In this document: positions 25,972 to 40,100 of the stretch, piece by piece | How the letters are laid out: every line of letters begins with the position of its first letter | How positions within the stretch are numbered: the first letter of the stretch is position 1 | From: Smittium culicis | Taxonomy: Eukaryota; Kickxellomycota; Harpellomycetes; Harpellales; Legeriomycetaceae | DNA: 55,159 nucleotides | Reading direction: 5' to 3' | NCBI GenBank assembly: GCA_001970855.1 | Contig: LSSN01000032.1 | Coordinates: 1 to 55,159 of the forward strand | The notes under the pieces: generated by a model | Told to the model about the DNA's origin: nothing | What the model saw: the letters and a program-made list of their open reading frames with translations, nothing else | Databases searched by the model: none | Translations under genes and position numbers: made by a program

Positions 25972-26930
25972 GGTATAATATATACTATATAATAAGTTGA
26001 TTTTAAACTAACAGCTATATATGGCATATTAGTTTTTTATTTTATATTTTTTCCAGATTTAACATAGGATATACGATTTATTGGAGTTAAAATTAAATAA
26101 ATCGTAGTTTACAAAAAATAAATAAAAAAAAAGTTAATTTTTTTTTATTTAATATTGAATAAAATTATTATTTTTTAGTGAAAATTCAAAAATGATAGAC
26201 TCATAATTTAAAAATATAATACAGGGTAAATTTTTGTTTTTTTTTAATTTTTTTCCCCTGAATTGGTTTATAATATTATTTATATAATTTTAATAACTCC
26301 GCAAAATGGTTTAAAATTAAATTTTATTAAATTTTTTTAGAAACTTAAATTGGAAAGATATTTTTGATCGAGAGGTTTGATAACGGCTCACCTCTATTCA
26401 TTATTTGTGCTTTTAAAATAATTTTTAGATTTTATAATTAATTTCATACACAAAATAAAATAATTTATAAATTTAATTTAGTTAATTGATATGATAGTTT
26501 ATAACTAATTCATATTTTACGTCAATAAAACTATGGCAGTGGTAAAGGTCTTCTATATAATTTCACACGTATAGGCTCAAAAAAATTATTATTGAAATTT
26601 TTTTACAATTTTGAGTGTTGAATGAAATTTATTATTTAAATAAATGCATATGGAGATAAATTATAAGGAATCACGTCGAGATTTGTTGGATAAGATAATA
26701 TTAGAAAAATATAAACGGGTCCATATGTTATAACTATGAATATGAAATCCATTATATATAATATTATTATGTATAGAATAGCATATTTGAAAATTGCATT
26801 AATATAGTTACATGAAAAAATAAAATAATAGATATTGAATATCTTTTAATATTTCTAAGGTAACTAACATAATTTGAAAATGTTATCCAATAGAGTTATT
26901 CTATATGATTCATAAATTTTTATATTTCTA

Positions 26931-27222
26931 TTAATTAAATATATTAAAGATTATTTCATATAACCCACATTATCAATGTTAAGATTTGATTGGGTTAATT
27001 TTAATTAATTCGCTAATCTAAGTTATCCAATCAAATTATTATATTTAATAGTATAAAAGACTTAGAGATTCATTTTTCGAATCTCTAAGTCTTTCAATTT
27101 TTCTCCTTCTTTTAACAAAAATAACTTTCGAATCTAAAAACCATTGGATTAATCCATAAAATTTTAAATTACTAATAATTAAATATATTAAAGATTATGA
27201 TATATAATCCAAATTATCAATG
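26931..27222. repeat. direct repeat of about 50 bp flanking a hairpin
   Basis: AATTAAATATATTAAAGATTAT followed by an ATATAA-CC-A-ATTATCAATG block appears at 26,931-26,979 and again at 27,172-27,222, with the hairpin at 27,056-27,094 between. It may be a small repeat unit or a solo element; ends are not defined. Confidence 0.55.
27056..27094. repeat. perfect 16-bp hairpin
   Basis: AAAGACTTAGAGATTC, a 7-nt loop, then its exact complement GAATCTCTAAGTCTTT. It has more G/C than the surroundings, so it is less easily explained by AT bias. Confidence 0.9.
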
Positions 27223-27330
27223 GATTAATTCATTTTGTGGATAAATTATTATTTGTTACTAGAAAATAAAAGCGAGTATTTTCACAGAATGGTATTTTAT
27301 TAAAAAAATAATCCAAAGCGCTTTCTCTTC

Positions 27331-27348
27331 TATATATATATATATATT
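27331..27348. repeat. (TA)n tract
   Basis: Nine TA units. Confidence 0.9.
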
Positions 27349-30300
27349 AGCTATTTAATAATTAAATCTATTTATTTATACTTTTAATAGCAAATAGTAA
27401 GTTCTAGTAAAATTATAATATTATCAAACCGTAAATATTTTAATCGATAACATGAAATTATTCCCTTAAAATAATAGCTTATAGATTTAAATAGTATGTA
27501 TAGAGACAATTAAGACCATATAAACTCCATATTTATACCTTATTTAATTTATTTTAAACGTTTTTAAACGTTTATATTTTATTTAGATAATATTTAAAAA
27601 TAAATTTAAATATTAGCATATAGTATTTTGATGATTTTTTTTAATATAGATTTTTCTATTTTAGTGTAATAAAGATAATTTAAGAGCTTATAAGGATCTA
27701 AAAATAAAATTTATAAAAAATATATTAATCATGTAACGTAAAAATACAAAAAAACTAGAATTATAACTCAAAATTTTTTTTCTTGTAATTATGTGCCTAT
27801 ATATTAATTTGAAAGGTAATAATTTAATTATTTAAATTTAAATACATTTTAAAATCATTTAATAGTGCATAGTATAGTAATTATTTCACAATTTATAAAT
27901 TTTTTTAAATTAATTGTAAATCAGATGAAAATTTGAATAATTGTCAATTAATAACATCCTCGAATAAGGGATTTTATTCTCTAATTCATATAAATGTAAA
28001 AAATTTCAAAATTTCAAATTTTTAACCTATCAAAAATTTATAAGAATTATGAAGATGCAAAATTAAAATGTGTTAGAAATATAGAATTTATACAAATTTT
28101 CTGCAATATTTAAAGAATAGAATCATATTCACTTCGAAAGAATATACTAACTAAAAATAAAAAAAATTTTATTTACTTCCTATTATCAGCAATGTATTCC
28201 AATTTATTTAAGTATGATCTAATTATAAATTTATAAAAGTTTTTTTTTATGATAACATACAAATATATATAAATTCGATTTTATCATAATTAATTTAAAA
28301 GAATAATTTATGGTAATATAAACCTAATTAGCTTATAAAAAATAATTTTTTTAATTTAATTATAATAAGAATAAAATAATACCATGTATAAAGATAATAT
28401 TTTATACAAATTTAAATAATACGGAAACATTTTTAAATCAAAATTTAATCTTCTTAATACCTTATTATTAAAAATCAAAAATTAAAATATGAAAATAAAT
28501 ATATAAGGGTTTTATTTCAAGTTATTTTATTATCTATTAAAAAAATAGATTAGGATTTATATCGTGATAAAATGAGAATCTTATTTTCGATTATATGGAA
28601 GTTTATAAAAAAAAGGAATTATATTAACTAATTATTTCAGAAATTAAATAAACCTTGATAACGATAAATATGTATTTCTATGGTTTTAATTTATAATTAT
28701 CAATATATTTAATTTCATATTTTAAATAAATATCTATTATAAAGCTTTTTTTTTTAATTAAAGATAAATACAAAAATAGATAGTTTAGATTGAGTTATAT
28801 TCTCAGATAATTTTTTGAAATTTTTTAATTATATTCAATTACGTATTATCTAGCGACTTTTTTAATTAAATTTGCATTATAAATCATTTTCATAATTATT
28901 TGAGATAAAGTTTCAATATTAATAATTTATTATAAATTAATATTTCCATTAAAAGATTTTCAATTCTAACATTTTTTTTTCCCTGAATTCAGAAATATAT
29001 TAAATATTCGTCAATATATATAATGATTAATTTTTTTGCTTCAGTCTTGTGCTAATTTCTATGCAAAATTTACAAGAATTACTAATATTTGATATCCAAA
29101 TAAGTTTAAAGAAAATCACAATATCAATAAATATTATGATGATTCTATCTTTGACATAAATTAATCGGAATATCTTTATATTTCTATGATAATTTCATCG
29201 GAAATTGGTGTTAATAAGATTTTTAATAGTCGAATTTGATTCAGGCTAAAAAAAAACCTTTTATTTAAATTTTCAAATAAATTTAAAATAAAGAAAATTT
29301 ATTATGTGCTTTGAACTATTATTTTTTTGCTTTTTTTTAAAAAATTATCTTTGTTTAATTTTAGTTTTTTATTAGATAGAAAGTTACTTAAATAGAATAA
29401 AATTTAATAAAGATTTTTAATTTACTAAGAGATTACGAAATAGTGCTAATATTTAAGAAAAAACCAAATTATCATTTATTTTTTAGATACCCTTTATATA
29501 GAGCTTTGCTCGATTCTATAATTTATTCATTTGTTTTGATTGTGGCTTGTTTGATTTTAATTCTAAAAAGAAAAAACTATTATTTTAATTGTTTATATAT
29601 TTAATTATTACGAGTTTTCGCCAAATAATTTATATGTTAAAAAATAAAACAACTAAATAGCTTTTATTGAATTTTTTTTAATTTATTACTCCATTACAAT
29701 CATACGTATAAATCATGATCATATTTTTAGTCTAGAGTTTCTTTATAATTATCTTTTTAAATCATATCCATCCTTTTAATTTAGCGCAAAATTATAACAT
29801 TTTTGTATAAAGAATTTATTGGCGTATATTTATGATTTTTTTACAAAGATTAATATCAGTAGGTGGGTGGAAACAAAAGAATAGAACATGAAAATAAATA
29901 TTAATATTCATCTGGTTCTACAATTTTAAATATATTTTATATTATTTTTTGTTACAGAGATTTTTCAAAAAAAAAAATCCTAATAATCAAATCTTTTTTT
30001 AATTTTTAATCCTATTCTAATAAAAAAGAGCAATTTATTTGATAGTCCAATATTTTTAACTAATTACACCTCCAAATAAAATAATAATTAAAAATAAGCC
30101 TTTATTTAAAATAATCACTCAATTTTAATGAATTTTCAATATAAAAAATTAAAAATCAAACGTAAAGCATTTTCAATCTAAACATATTAACAATGAAACA
30201 TAGAAAAAGTTTCATGATGTTCCATATTATGCATAAATAATCAATCTATACTATATAAAGGAAATATAATAAATATAAACCACTTTTATTATACTAAGAT

Positions 30301-30682
30301 TTCATCATCAGTAGTAATTTAATATATTTATTATAAAATAAAAATGCATACATGATTCAATCCTATTTTAACAATGTGTAAAAACATCAAGTGTCAAAAA
30401 AATTCAAATGAAAAAGGTGAATTATACAATGAAAATAAATCTAAAATTTTGAAATAAACAATAATTTTCTGTATAATTTTATTTTTTATTGCAAAAATAT
30501 ATTTTGTAATAATTCAGGGGATTCTATAAGAGATCACTTTTATGCATAAAGAGTTATTGTATACGAAATTTCACATTTTTTTAATATCCAATAAATAAAA
30601 TACAGTGTATTTTTTTTAGCAAATAATACTTAGAAAATGAAATAAATAAATAGAAAAATCAAAATGGCTTTCCAATTCAGCC

Positions 30683-30802
<120 letters not shown>

Positions 30803-33272
30803 TTTTTAATATATTCGATTCAGTAATTTTAAGCTGCAATAAAGTGCTTTCGTTCAGAATCACCCGTAAAATTGTTTTATTGATTATAAAAGTAATTGAT
30901 TATTCCAATATAAAACCTTTATCTAGCATACAAATTCCCAAGTACATAAATTTATATTAAAATTGTGATATTAATATTTATAAAAATGAACACAAAACCC
31001 TATCGCCGTAAGTAAAACTATTCATAAATAAACATATTTAATTTCAATAAATTAATAGTTATGACTTTTAGTGATTAAGGTCGAATAAATAAAAAAAATT
31101 AGCGCTTTGGAAATATATATAATTTTTCGCATAAATACAGATTCTAAAAAATATATTAATGCGTAATTAAATATATTTTTAAAAATTTTAATCAAGGTTT
31201 AAAAAAGAAAAATCTTATTTTGAAGTTTGAAAAGATACTCAAAATAGAAGCTGAGATAATAATTTAATTTATTTAATAGAAATTTTATATTTTAGGCGAA
31301 TATAAAAATTTTGACTCTTTTTCAATTTTATATTTGCTGCATTTTCAAAGTATGCAATTAGTAAAATGTAGCCTGTATAAAGATATTGTGAGTTATAATT
31401 TCAAATTATTGAAAAATGTTTTTTAAAATTTCATTTTACCTTAAATTATTACTATGTTATTATAATATATAAAAAAGGTTCAAATTTATGACTAGAATTT
31501 TGAGACTATTATTACCATTGCATCTTTCCTTTGCAAAATTCAGTCGAAAAATCAAATCCAAAAGCAAATTTTAAATATATCAACTAAAATAACTAATAGT
31601 AATAGTGTGTATTTTCTGACTCAAAAGTCTTTTAATTTATCTAGTAAAGATTTCTGATTGTTCCCTAGATTCGTGTTGGCATATATAATCAAATATTTAA
31701 TTTATAAATGAGAAAACTAAATCTTGAGCTAAAAATATTAAAAATATTAAAAATAAAAAACTCTAAAATTTTATTTTAAATAAGTAGTCAGAATTAAAGT
31801 AAAGGTATATTTGCTTTAAAAATTAAATATAAAAATAAATATTTAGGATAAAAAATAAAAAATGTTTAGAATTCTAAAAAAATGTTTCAAAAATAAAAGG
31901 TCGCTTCGGCTTTACCCCTGATTTTTTTTTTTTCAATAATAATTTTCACTTTAGTATATAAATTTTATTAAATGTATATTATTTATATAATAATCTTTGT
32001 TTAACCATAGTTCTTAATTGAATTAAATTGAGAGTAAGAACAAATTTAAGAGCTCCACTACTTTAAATTATATCAAATTCCATAGAAAAAAATCAATTGC
32101 TTTTAAAAAGTATTTTGAAAGTAAAGTAAAAAAACCAGTTTTTTTATTATGCAAATATTATGAAAAGTCCAGCAATAAATAAAATAAAAATATAAATATA
32201 AAACATGCTAAATACATTCAATAAGTTATTGAAAATTCAAACTTTAACTAAAAAAGTATTGTTTTAGTGGTCAATTAATTATTTTCAACTATATTTGGAT
32301 ATATGAAGTTATATCAGACTTATTAACACGAATGGATCTTTTAATAAATGTGTTTAATAATTGAAAATATTATTTAGTTTAAATTGGTATAAATTTGATT
32401 TTAGACTATTTGTCTTAAATGTAATATAAATTTCAATGAAAAAATATAATATATAATTGGCTTTCTTCATTCTAGTTTAGGAAACACAATATCTTATTAT
32501 AAATCAATATTAGCGATTTAAAAGCTTCCCTCATGCCTTTGATGATTTCATTATTTTATACGTTGAAAATATTAAGCGAAGTTATAAAATGGCTAAATTA
32601 ATATTCAGCGCTCAAAAATAAGCACATTTAACACTTAATTTAGTTTCCAGAAAGCACGTAAGTAATTGATGAGATAGTATTTTTATGATTAGTATTTAGT
32701 AATTGAACAAATCAAAACAAAATTATAAATCCAAAATTATCCAAGTTGCTTTATATGAGCTAAAACTTAGCATAAAAAGCTAACAATATAGGTTCGTTTT
32801 AGGAAATATTAATTTATTCATTTAGTACCCTTCGTTTAGTATTGTTTGGTATAGTAGACCTATTTGAAAAGCGATTTTAGAAAACAGGTAATAATAGTTT
32901 CATTGTGAGAGATATTTATTTCAAGTTGTATATCAAGATCACATTTTCCTATTTCAGCATAGCAGTAAAAGCACCGTTGTGTTTAAAATTGTATTCATAA
33001 TCCCACGTTTATTTAATCAATTAATCTTTGTAAATTGAAATGAATCATAATATTGATAGGTCGTATATTACAAAGCTTTTACTATAATTTGCTATGACTA
33101 GTAAATGATTCATAAAACTAATTTCAATAATATTTATATATTGAGAGTACCATTATATAAAAGCATTCTAAATAGGTATTATTTAGCTTATTCCAATAGT
33201 ATGTAAGGGTGGGATGGGAAAAATAGCACTGGCGAATAGGAATCATCAAGATATTAATAATTTGCGATTCGC

Positions 33273-33518
33273 CATATGGGGGATTCTAAACGAAGTAAGC
33301 ACTTTGTTGCAATTTATAATTATTAAACTAATTATTAAAAAGCAATAATTGTTATTGGAGGAATTTGCAAGGCATTTCAAATATTCTTTTAATTCTGAAA
33401 GTATTGTTTGCTAAAAAAATACTAGATTTTATTTACTGGATATTAAATAAATATGAAATTTCAATACTGCAACTCTTTGTGCATAAAAATGGTCTCTTAG
33501 TAAAAAATCTCCCATATG
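33273..33518. mobile_element. second MITE family, copy with CATATGGG inverted termini
   Basis: Left end CATATGGGGGATTCTAAACG and right end AATCTCCCATATG are inverted matches. About 245 bp and non-coding. Related ends occur at 40,364-40,438, 42,351-42,562 and 45,073-45,288. Confidence 0.6.
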
Positions 33519-33604
33519 TATAAAATCTTAGTCAACAATTAGAACAAAATAAAGATAAACATGGATCGGGATCATTGAGATTTGGGCGTGTTTAGATGGA
33601 GTGG

Positions 33605-33801
33605 TTAACCCTTTCCCACTCAACACTCTTTAAAAAAATACCAAATTTATGATTCGTTTATAATTTTAATGAAATCTATTATTTGCTGTTAAATACAGTA
33701 TTCAAATATCATTTAATATTTCGGAATTAAAATATTTTTAACGAATTCAGTTCGCTATATTTTGTAGATCAAAAATAATCTACCGCGCGGGAAAGGGTTA
33801 A
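33605..33801 (+). mobile_element. TTAA-flanked MITE copy (plus orientation)
   Basis: TTAACCCTTTCCCACTCAAC to CCGCGCGGGAAAGGGTTAA, 197 bp including both TTAA sites. Confidence 0.92.
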
Positions 33802-33985
33802 GTACTAGTTTAAAATAATACTTTTATGTACATTTTACAAAATACATAGTAGTTTATAAATTAAAGAATATTAATGAACAAAGCGAGTGATTTTCATAGT
33901 ATTATTGGCTAACTATAACTATGATATTCTAATTTGTGTGCAAAACTTAGAAAGCCACCTTATATATTTCAGACAATATGACTAG

Positions 33986-34181
33986 CTGACCCTTTCCCGT
34001 CCAACACTCATAAAAAAAATCGAAATTATTGATTCGTTTACTATTTATAAGAAAATGTATTATTTGTTGTTAAAATACAATAAACCAATAATTCTTAGGG
34101 CCTCTGAATTAAAAAATTTTAACAGCATAGTTGGTTATATTTTGTAGGTCAAAAATAGTCTACCGCCCGCGAAAGGGTTAA
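33986..34181 (+). mobile_element. MITE copy (plus orientation), left target site mutated
   Basis: Left flank CTGA replaces TTAA; terminus CCCTTTCCCGTCCAACACTC is intact; right end CCGCCCGCGAAAGGGTTAA. Confidence 0.9.
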
Positions 34182-34203
34182 AATATTTTTCTTTTTTATA
34201 CGC

Positions 34204-34400
34204 TTTAAATCTTCGCAGATGGTAGACAGTTTTTGACCTACTAAACCTAACAAATTATATTCAACATAAATAATACAACTTCGATGCTCAAACATCTATT
34301 GGTATAAGCTAGTATAGCTGCAAATAATAAATTTGATTGTAAATCATAAACGAATCGTTAAATTGATTTTTTTCAACAGTGTGAACGGAAAAGGGTTGAA
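34204..34400 (-). mobile_element. MITE copy, degraded (minus orientation)
   Basis: Left terminus drifted (TTAAATCTTCGCAGATGGTAGAC), interior blocks clear, right end GTGAACGGAAAAGGGTTGAA. Confidence 0.75.
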
Positions 34401-34710
34401 CTAAAATGTTAGTATTCGATATATGCCTTTTTATGAATAATAATATATAAACGAGATGTTAGAGAGAGGGGGGGGGGGTTGATTTTCCTATAGCAGTTTT
34501 CAAGGTAATTATCCATTTGGTACTAAATTTTATCAATCCAATAATCCAATAAATATCGATGTTTAATCATAATTGTAACACGGTTGGTTACACTTGTATA
34601 TACCTTTCCTGCGGGGTAGACTTTTTTTCGTCTATAAAATGTAGCTAACAGCGTTCAATTAAATTACTTTAATTCCAAGGCATATAGAATTATTAATTTT
34701 TTTGTTTAAT

Positions 34711-34904
34711 CCTTTCAGGGGCGGTTGGCCTTTTTTGAACTAACAAAATTATCCAACCAAATGGCTAAAATATAAATCAATACAAGATAATAATAAATTA
34801 TTTGATGGTAAGTTATTAACATCCAATAACAAATAAATATAGTATGACTTATCCAATTATGATTTTTTATTAAGTTTAAGAGTGCTTGCCGCGGAAAGGG
34901 TTAA
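34711..34904 (-). mobile_element. MITE copy nested in another (minus orientation)
   Basis: TTTAATCCTTTCAGGGGCGG to GCCGCGGAAAGGGTTAA. It lies inside the split copy and shares its right-hand TTAA with the next copy. Confidence 0.78.
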
Positions 34905-35086
34905 CCCTTTCCTGTCCAACACTCTTTATGAAAAACAATTTTATGATTTATAAGCAGGTTTATTATTTGCTGCTATTTTACAATATACCATTATTTCTTA
35001 ACGCCTGGGTATTAAATTATTTAAATTGAGCTCTTTTGGCTATATCTGGTGGGTCAAAAATAATCTACCGCCCGGGAAAGGGTTAA
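34901..35086 (+). mobile_element. MITE copy nested in another (plus orientation)
   Basis: TTAACCCTTTCCTGTCCAAC to CCGCCCGGGAAAGGGTTAA, with intact termini. Confidence 0.88.
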
Positions 35087-35169
35087 TAATAGCAAATAGC
35101 ATATATCATTATCAATCATAAGCGAACCAATTAATTTATTTTTTCAAAGAGTACTGATGGGAAAGGGAA

Positions 35170-35775
35170 CTCGAGGATATTTTACATGCAGAAAAAGAGA
35201 TTTGACTGCACTATCTCAGGTTAATCATAAGCAGAGAATTGTTGGAGGTATGTTTTCTAATGGTATGGCTTAGTATTGCCTAGTATTAAGGGGTAGACAT
35301 TGTTATTATCAAGACAAGTAAATGAATGGTTTGTAAGCTCATCATAAAATTGGTAGTCGCGAATTTAAAAAAACATTATGAGTGGATCAAACTTGGAAAT
35401 TCTTGAAATAAATTTATGTTTTGAACATGCCTGAAATAAATGTAACGGATAATGAAATCTGATAAACAATCTGCTTTAGCTTAAAAAGCAAATAATTCGA
35501 AAACTAATAGCCCTTAGAAATTAATCTTTATTTGCGCAATAAAAAAAGCTCTGAAGTCAGCTTAATATATTATCAGCAGAAATTTTCCCCATTAAGGTAT
35601 ACGCATGTAGAAAAAATGTTATTACATATCTGATTGATGTACTTTTTTAGTACTTTTCAGGGGATACTAGATTTTTTTTCGAGTTACTCAAATTTAGATA
35701 AAGAAAATTATCGCTGAAATTATTATTTTTATTACCAATTTAAAGTTAAAAGCAAAAAAATACAACTTAGCAGCT
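35170..35775. other. intergenic
   Basis: No supported exon. If the membrane-protein gene above has a further C-terminal exon, it would lie here, but none was recognised. Confidence 0.3.
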
Positions 35776-36597
35776 TTACATAATTAAAATCTTGACACGT
35801 TTTTGTGCGAAAATCGTCATAGAAAGGGCTAATTCTAGAAAAAGATTTTCACCTGGAATGATAGTTGCTGAAACTATTATTATAGCTATTTGAGCCGCGG
35901 AATAAATTATTTCAAAAGAGATTAATATCTCCTTACACCCTAGGCGTGTTTCAAAAAATATCACGATTTTTATAATAATAAAGCTAAAACTAGCTAAACT
36001 AATGTAAGATATTTAAATCAAACACTCCATTGCTAAATTCCAACAAATCTAATTAAAGTTATTATAAGAGACCCTTTTAATAAATGTATATATTTCTAAT
36101 CGACGTTGATTTGAAAATAATAATTAATGTGATTGTTCACTGAAATAACGGACGAATTTGAAGTTTTACAATTACGAGTATGTGAATTAAAAAATTACTA
36201 TTATGAAAAAAATAAAAATGTTATTACCCATATAGGCAATGAATATAATTGAGCATGTTATTGCATATGGCCATTGGGACGAAGATCATGAATCTGAAAG
36301 GACAAATAACAGTCAATCGTAAAACTAATAAGATATAGGTGTTATACTTATCAAAAATTTTTTAATTTAGTATATATATTTTCAGATATTTTATGGCAAA
36401 GCTAGGGCTGAATAACGCTTTGTTGAAGTAGATTTAATAGCATTAAATTTTACGCTACTAAGCTTCCGGTTGTGTAAATTACTCACAATCCAAACAAAGG
36501 TACTATTTTTTTTTGATTTAAAGCGAAAGATATGTGCGTATATTTATACTGTACTATAAATATTTATTTACTTGATTTACATTAATAAGCTTAAATA

Positions 36598-36621
36598 AAA
36601 CAAAACAAAACAAAACAAAAA
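36598..36621. repeat. (AAAAC)n microsatellite
   Basis: About five AAAAC units. Confidence 0.85.
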
Positions 36622-36963
36622 AATGTTTAAATTACTATAAAAATATGAATTATAAGTAATTTAAATGTTTATATAAATCCAAATATCTTTAAATACAGAG
36701 TAAAGCGCTTCTAATGGAAATAATATACAAATAATTTTCTTTAAATTTTACATTTTTTATAATAAAGCCTGTATTTGTTAAATTTTTTGTGATACAAGAT
36801 AACTTTTTATTTACATTTTTACCGATAGTTATAAACTTTTTTAATTTTGATTTTTTAAAGAAAAGATCAACAAATACGACAATGTCTTTTGTCCAATAGC
36901 TGAAAGTGTATATCATCAAAAATGTAATTTAAAATAAAAAAAAATTACACTTTATCTCTTGTA

Positions 36964-37160
36964 TATTTTAGATTGTTTCGAAGTGTGTAACTTTTCCTAT
37001 CAAATTTTTCCTACTAAGAAACGTTATTTATACTTTTAAATCTTTCTAGAATTATCGTCGAATGGCTTACCTGATACAACCAATAGCTTTACCTAGTTCA
37101 CATAAGCAAATGCGATTTCTAAGATAAAAAGTTCCACTTCCTCTGAGAATATCTCATATA
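36964..37160. repeat. repeat homologous to 42,351-42,562
   Basis: CCAATAGCTTTACCTAGTTCACATAAGCAAATG-GATTT and CTGAGAATATCTCATAT match the copy at 42,480-42,560 closely, and AACTTTTCCTA occurs at matching offset. Probably a member of the second inverted-repeat family; ends approximate. Confidence 0.6.
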
Positions 37161-40100
37161 TATATAATTTTGCCTTTAGCTATATTTGTGTAATAGCAGC
37201 TTTTAATTTAAATTTAAAAAACAAGGGGCGAGGGAGATGTTATCAATTCGAATTAACTTATGAGTCTGAAAGCAATAACTTCAAAGTTTTAATTAGTAAA
37301 CTAATCATTCAGGTTTTTAGAAAAAATGAATGTAATTACTATTTGATGTTAAGATAAATATATATCATTTATTCAGGTGTTTCAAGTAGTTATATATCTA
37401 ATTTGCATATCTTGAGTGCGGTATAGAATTCGTTAGAATGAAATAATTTTACGAGAGCTAATTATCCCTTTAACAGTATTAGATCACTTAATATTGGTTT
37501 CTAATATTCTGAATGTATTTATCTGTTTAAATAAATTCTCAATACATTGATGAATATAACAATGTTCAAGTCACTTTTTTTTTAAATCTAGAATTATATT
37601 TTTAAGCTTAGGAGGAATGATAAACCAAGTTCATTTTTTGCGCTATCCAAAAGAACAACTAACTAAATACCTTTAAGCAGTTAGGCATTTGGAATTTAGA
37701 AAGCAATTTGCCAGGCTATATGAATTTTTTACAATAAAACAGTAAATTTTAAAAATTTAATTCTTGATATCTGAAAATATTATTAGCTGGAATTAATATT
37801 AATTATTTGTTCCTATATTTAAGATAGTTAAGAATTTTACATATTTAAAACTCTATTTAATAACATAATATAATGTTATTAGATATTTTAGCATGAAAAT
37901 CATTGTGTTAAGGAAAAACAGGTACTGAGAGAGACAATACTAAGGAATCGGCTGTATCTTAAATGTAATATGCTTTTATAAGAAATCAATTAAAAGCAAA
38001 ATAGGAATCAAAATACAATAAAGCTATTCTGAAATCGTAGCTGTTGCAAACTGGATTAATCACTCGATGATTTGATCTATCAAGCTGCTTATCTAAAATC
38101 AAAAAGCTGCTGAATTTATTGATAATATATCGAGGATAGCTGTATGCAAGAGGATGAGAGGTAATGGGCTCTAATTAGAATTTCAAAAAATTAAGAATAA
38201 ATATAAAACACCTCATCGCTTAATAATTAACCAAAATTTTATATAACAAGATAGTTTATGCATTTATTTTAACTCAATTAAAGATACTAGGAATAAAATA
38301 TACTAATATTAATTAATTTTTTCATAGAAAATTAGCTGTAAAAAATAAATAATATCTAGCAAAAATTTATGGTTCAAATACTCCATCTAAACGAAAAGAA
38401 GGGATTCTATATTAAAATATATTATTTAATATATTAAGTAAGATCTAGATGTGAAAATTAAAACATTTTCTGATCGCTCTCAAAGAAAAAATGATAGCGC
38501 ACACGTATTATAAATGATTACAAATGAGACAAAAATTGCAAGTACAGTAATCAGACCTTTAGAAACTGAGCTTTTGTTTAAAAGTAAAAAACATGCGCTT
38601 TCATTAAGCTCGCAACAACAATAAGAATCGTAGATATAATCACTAAATATGTGGTCCTCAAAAATATATCAACTATTATATATTCAATATTATTTTGATA
38701 ATCCACTTCAGCATTGTTTATTTAATCTTATTGTAAATATATTCTAAACAAAGGTTATATTTTTATTGAATCCTATCCCGGTGAAGACGAATTGTACTTA
38801 TATTCATGAAATCTCAGTCAATCCAAATCACCGTATTTTTACAAACGTTTATATGATGAGTTTGCAGTTTTTATGTTTTGAATCATTGTTTTAGATACGC
38901 ACCTGGCATTCCGAAATAGGGCAATTTTTTTAGGATAATTTTATTTTTATTTATTCCACAAAGGTATTTATTATTGAACTGATCTATAAATTAAAACACG
39001 ATAGAAGCAATGATATTAATTAGTAGCTTATTCAGCAGCGTTTATCTATATTGAATATTTACTTTATTATCCCAAGAGGAGATGTCAAGCTAATATTCTA
39101 TTTATCTTGTTTAAAAATATATTATCAAATAAAAGTTACTAAAGAAATAATAGAAGTGTTATCTTTGTAAGCGTGGCTTTGTAAAAAAATTTTTTATTAT
39201 CAAAATTAACAATAAAATTGAGATCAATACAAGCTGGAATCAAAACCGAAGCAAGATTCAAAGAGAAAGTACATTTATTTATTCGGTTAATAACAAAAAC
39301 TTTAATTTTAGGACTGAAATTTTTTTATAACGGATATAAAAAAAAAAGCATTACAATTGCCTTGTGTCAATTTCTAGAGGTTATGAAGCTACTAGAGCAG
39401 CAGAGAGAAGTTAAGAAAAAATATTTTTTTATATTTTTTGTATTTTTATTTGCTTTTAAATCAATAATAGATATTTTTAAAATGTTAATATAAGCTTTCC
39501 TGGAACAGAAAGTGTTATCAAATAGTTGATTTTTAGTTAAGCCATACTGAATCTCGAATTAAAAAACTTTAATGATTTAATTTCCTCCCTTGAACCAATG
39601 CCCAGTGGGTATGGAGCTGCTTAGAGCGGCGGTGGGGGGGGTTGGTTGAAAAATTATTTTTGTAATATTTTTTTAACTTTTTAAATATTTTTTGATAGTT
39701 TATAGTACACTTTTAAAGTATGTTTAATAAACTCTGAGAAAAAAAAAGATTTAATTAATTAGAAAAATATCCTTTGTAAAGCTTATAATCTCATTGGACG
39801 GCTTAAATACTTTAAATACGAAACACATCATAACTATACTAATTATAAATATTTTCACATATAGTAATAGACTAAAAAAGCATTTTTTTAAATTTTTTTC
39901 TGAAAACCGAGATCGAAATGGGCAAGTTGGAAAACTACTTATCAGGGGAGAGTATAATGAATCTTTGGACCGGTATAATGCATGTGAATAATACAACATT
40001 ATCGAGTAGGTATTGGCTAGATTTTTGGATGGGATAAGGACTGCACATGCTCTAATGGTATGGATAATTAGTAATTATTTAGCCGCCCTAATCTGATTTA

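Larger units (their letters stand above)
34600..35169 (-). mobile_element. MITE copy split by later insertions (minus orientation)
   Basis: The first part, 34,600-34,710, runs from CCTTTCCTGCGGGGTAGAC to the TAGAATTATTAAT block. The missing second part resumes at 35,087 with ATAGCAAATAG...CATAAGCGAACCAATTAA and ends TGATGGGAAAGGG near 35,169. Two other copies occupy 34,711-35,086. Confidence 0.7.
35776..38660 (-). pseudogene. candidate multi-pass membrane protein (receptor-like), exons only partly resolved
   Basis: Several minus-strand stretches bounded by plausible splice sites encode membrane-like or conserved-looking segments: GLITVLAIFVSFVIIYN (about 38,550-38,480); YPRYIINKFSSFLILDKQL (about 38,150-38,080); YWTKDIVVFVDLFFKKS (about 36,900-36,840); FMIFVPMAICNNMLNYIH (about 36,325-36,240); and a terminal open piece with FFETRLGCKEILISFEII ending IFAQKRVKILIM at 35,776. 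The order and the YPR and G-x-KE features recall fungal seven-helix receptors of the RGS-coupled type, but no RGS domain is visible below 35,776. Joining phases could not be closed, and one piece ends in a stop without a good donor near 36,410. It may be a real gene with exons I failed to place, or a decaying one; the pseudogene label is provisional. Confidence 0.3.

Noticed and set aside
39218..39493. Small open frame as a gene
   Set aside because: Lys/Ile/Phe-rich low complexity, no start ATG in good context, no recognised domain.
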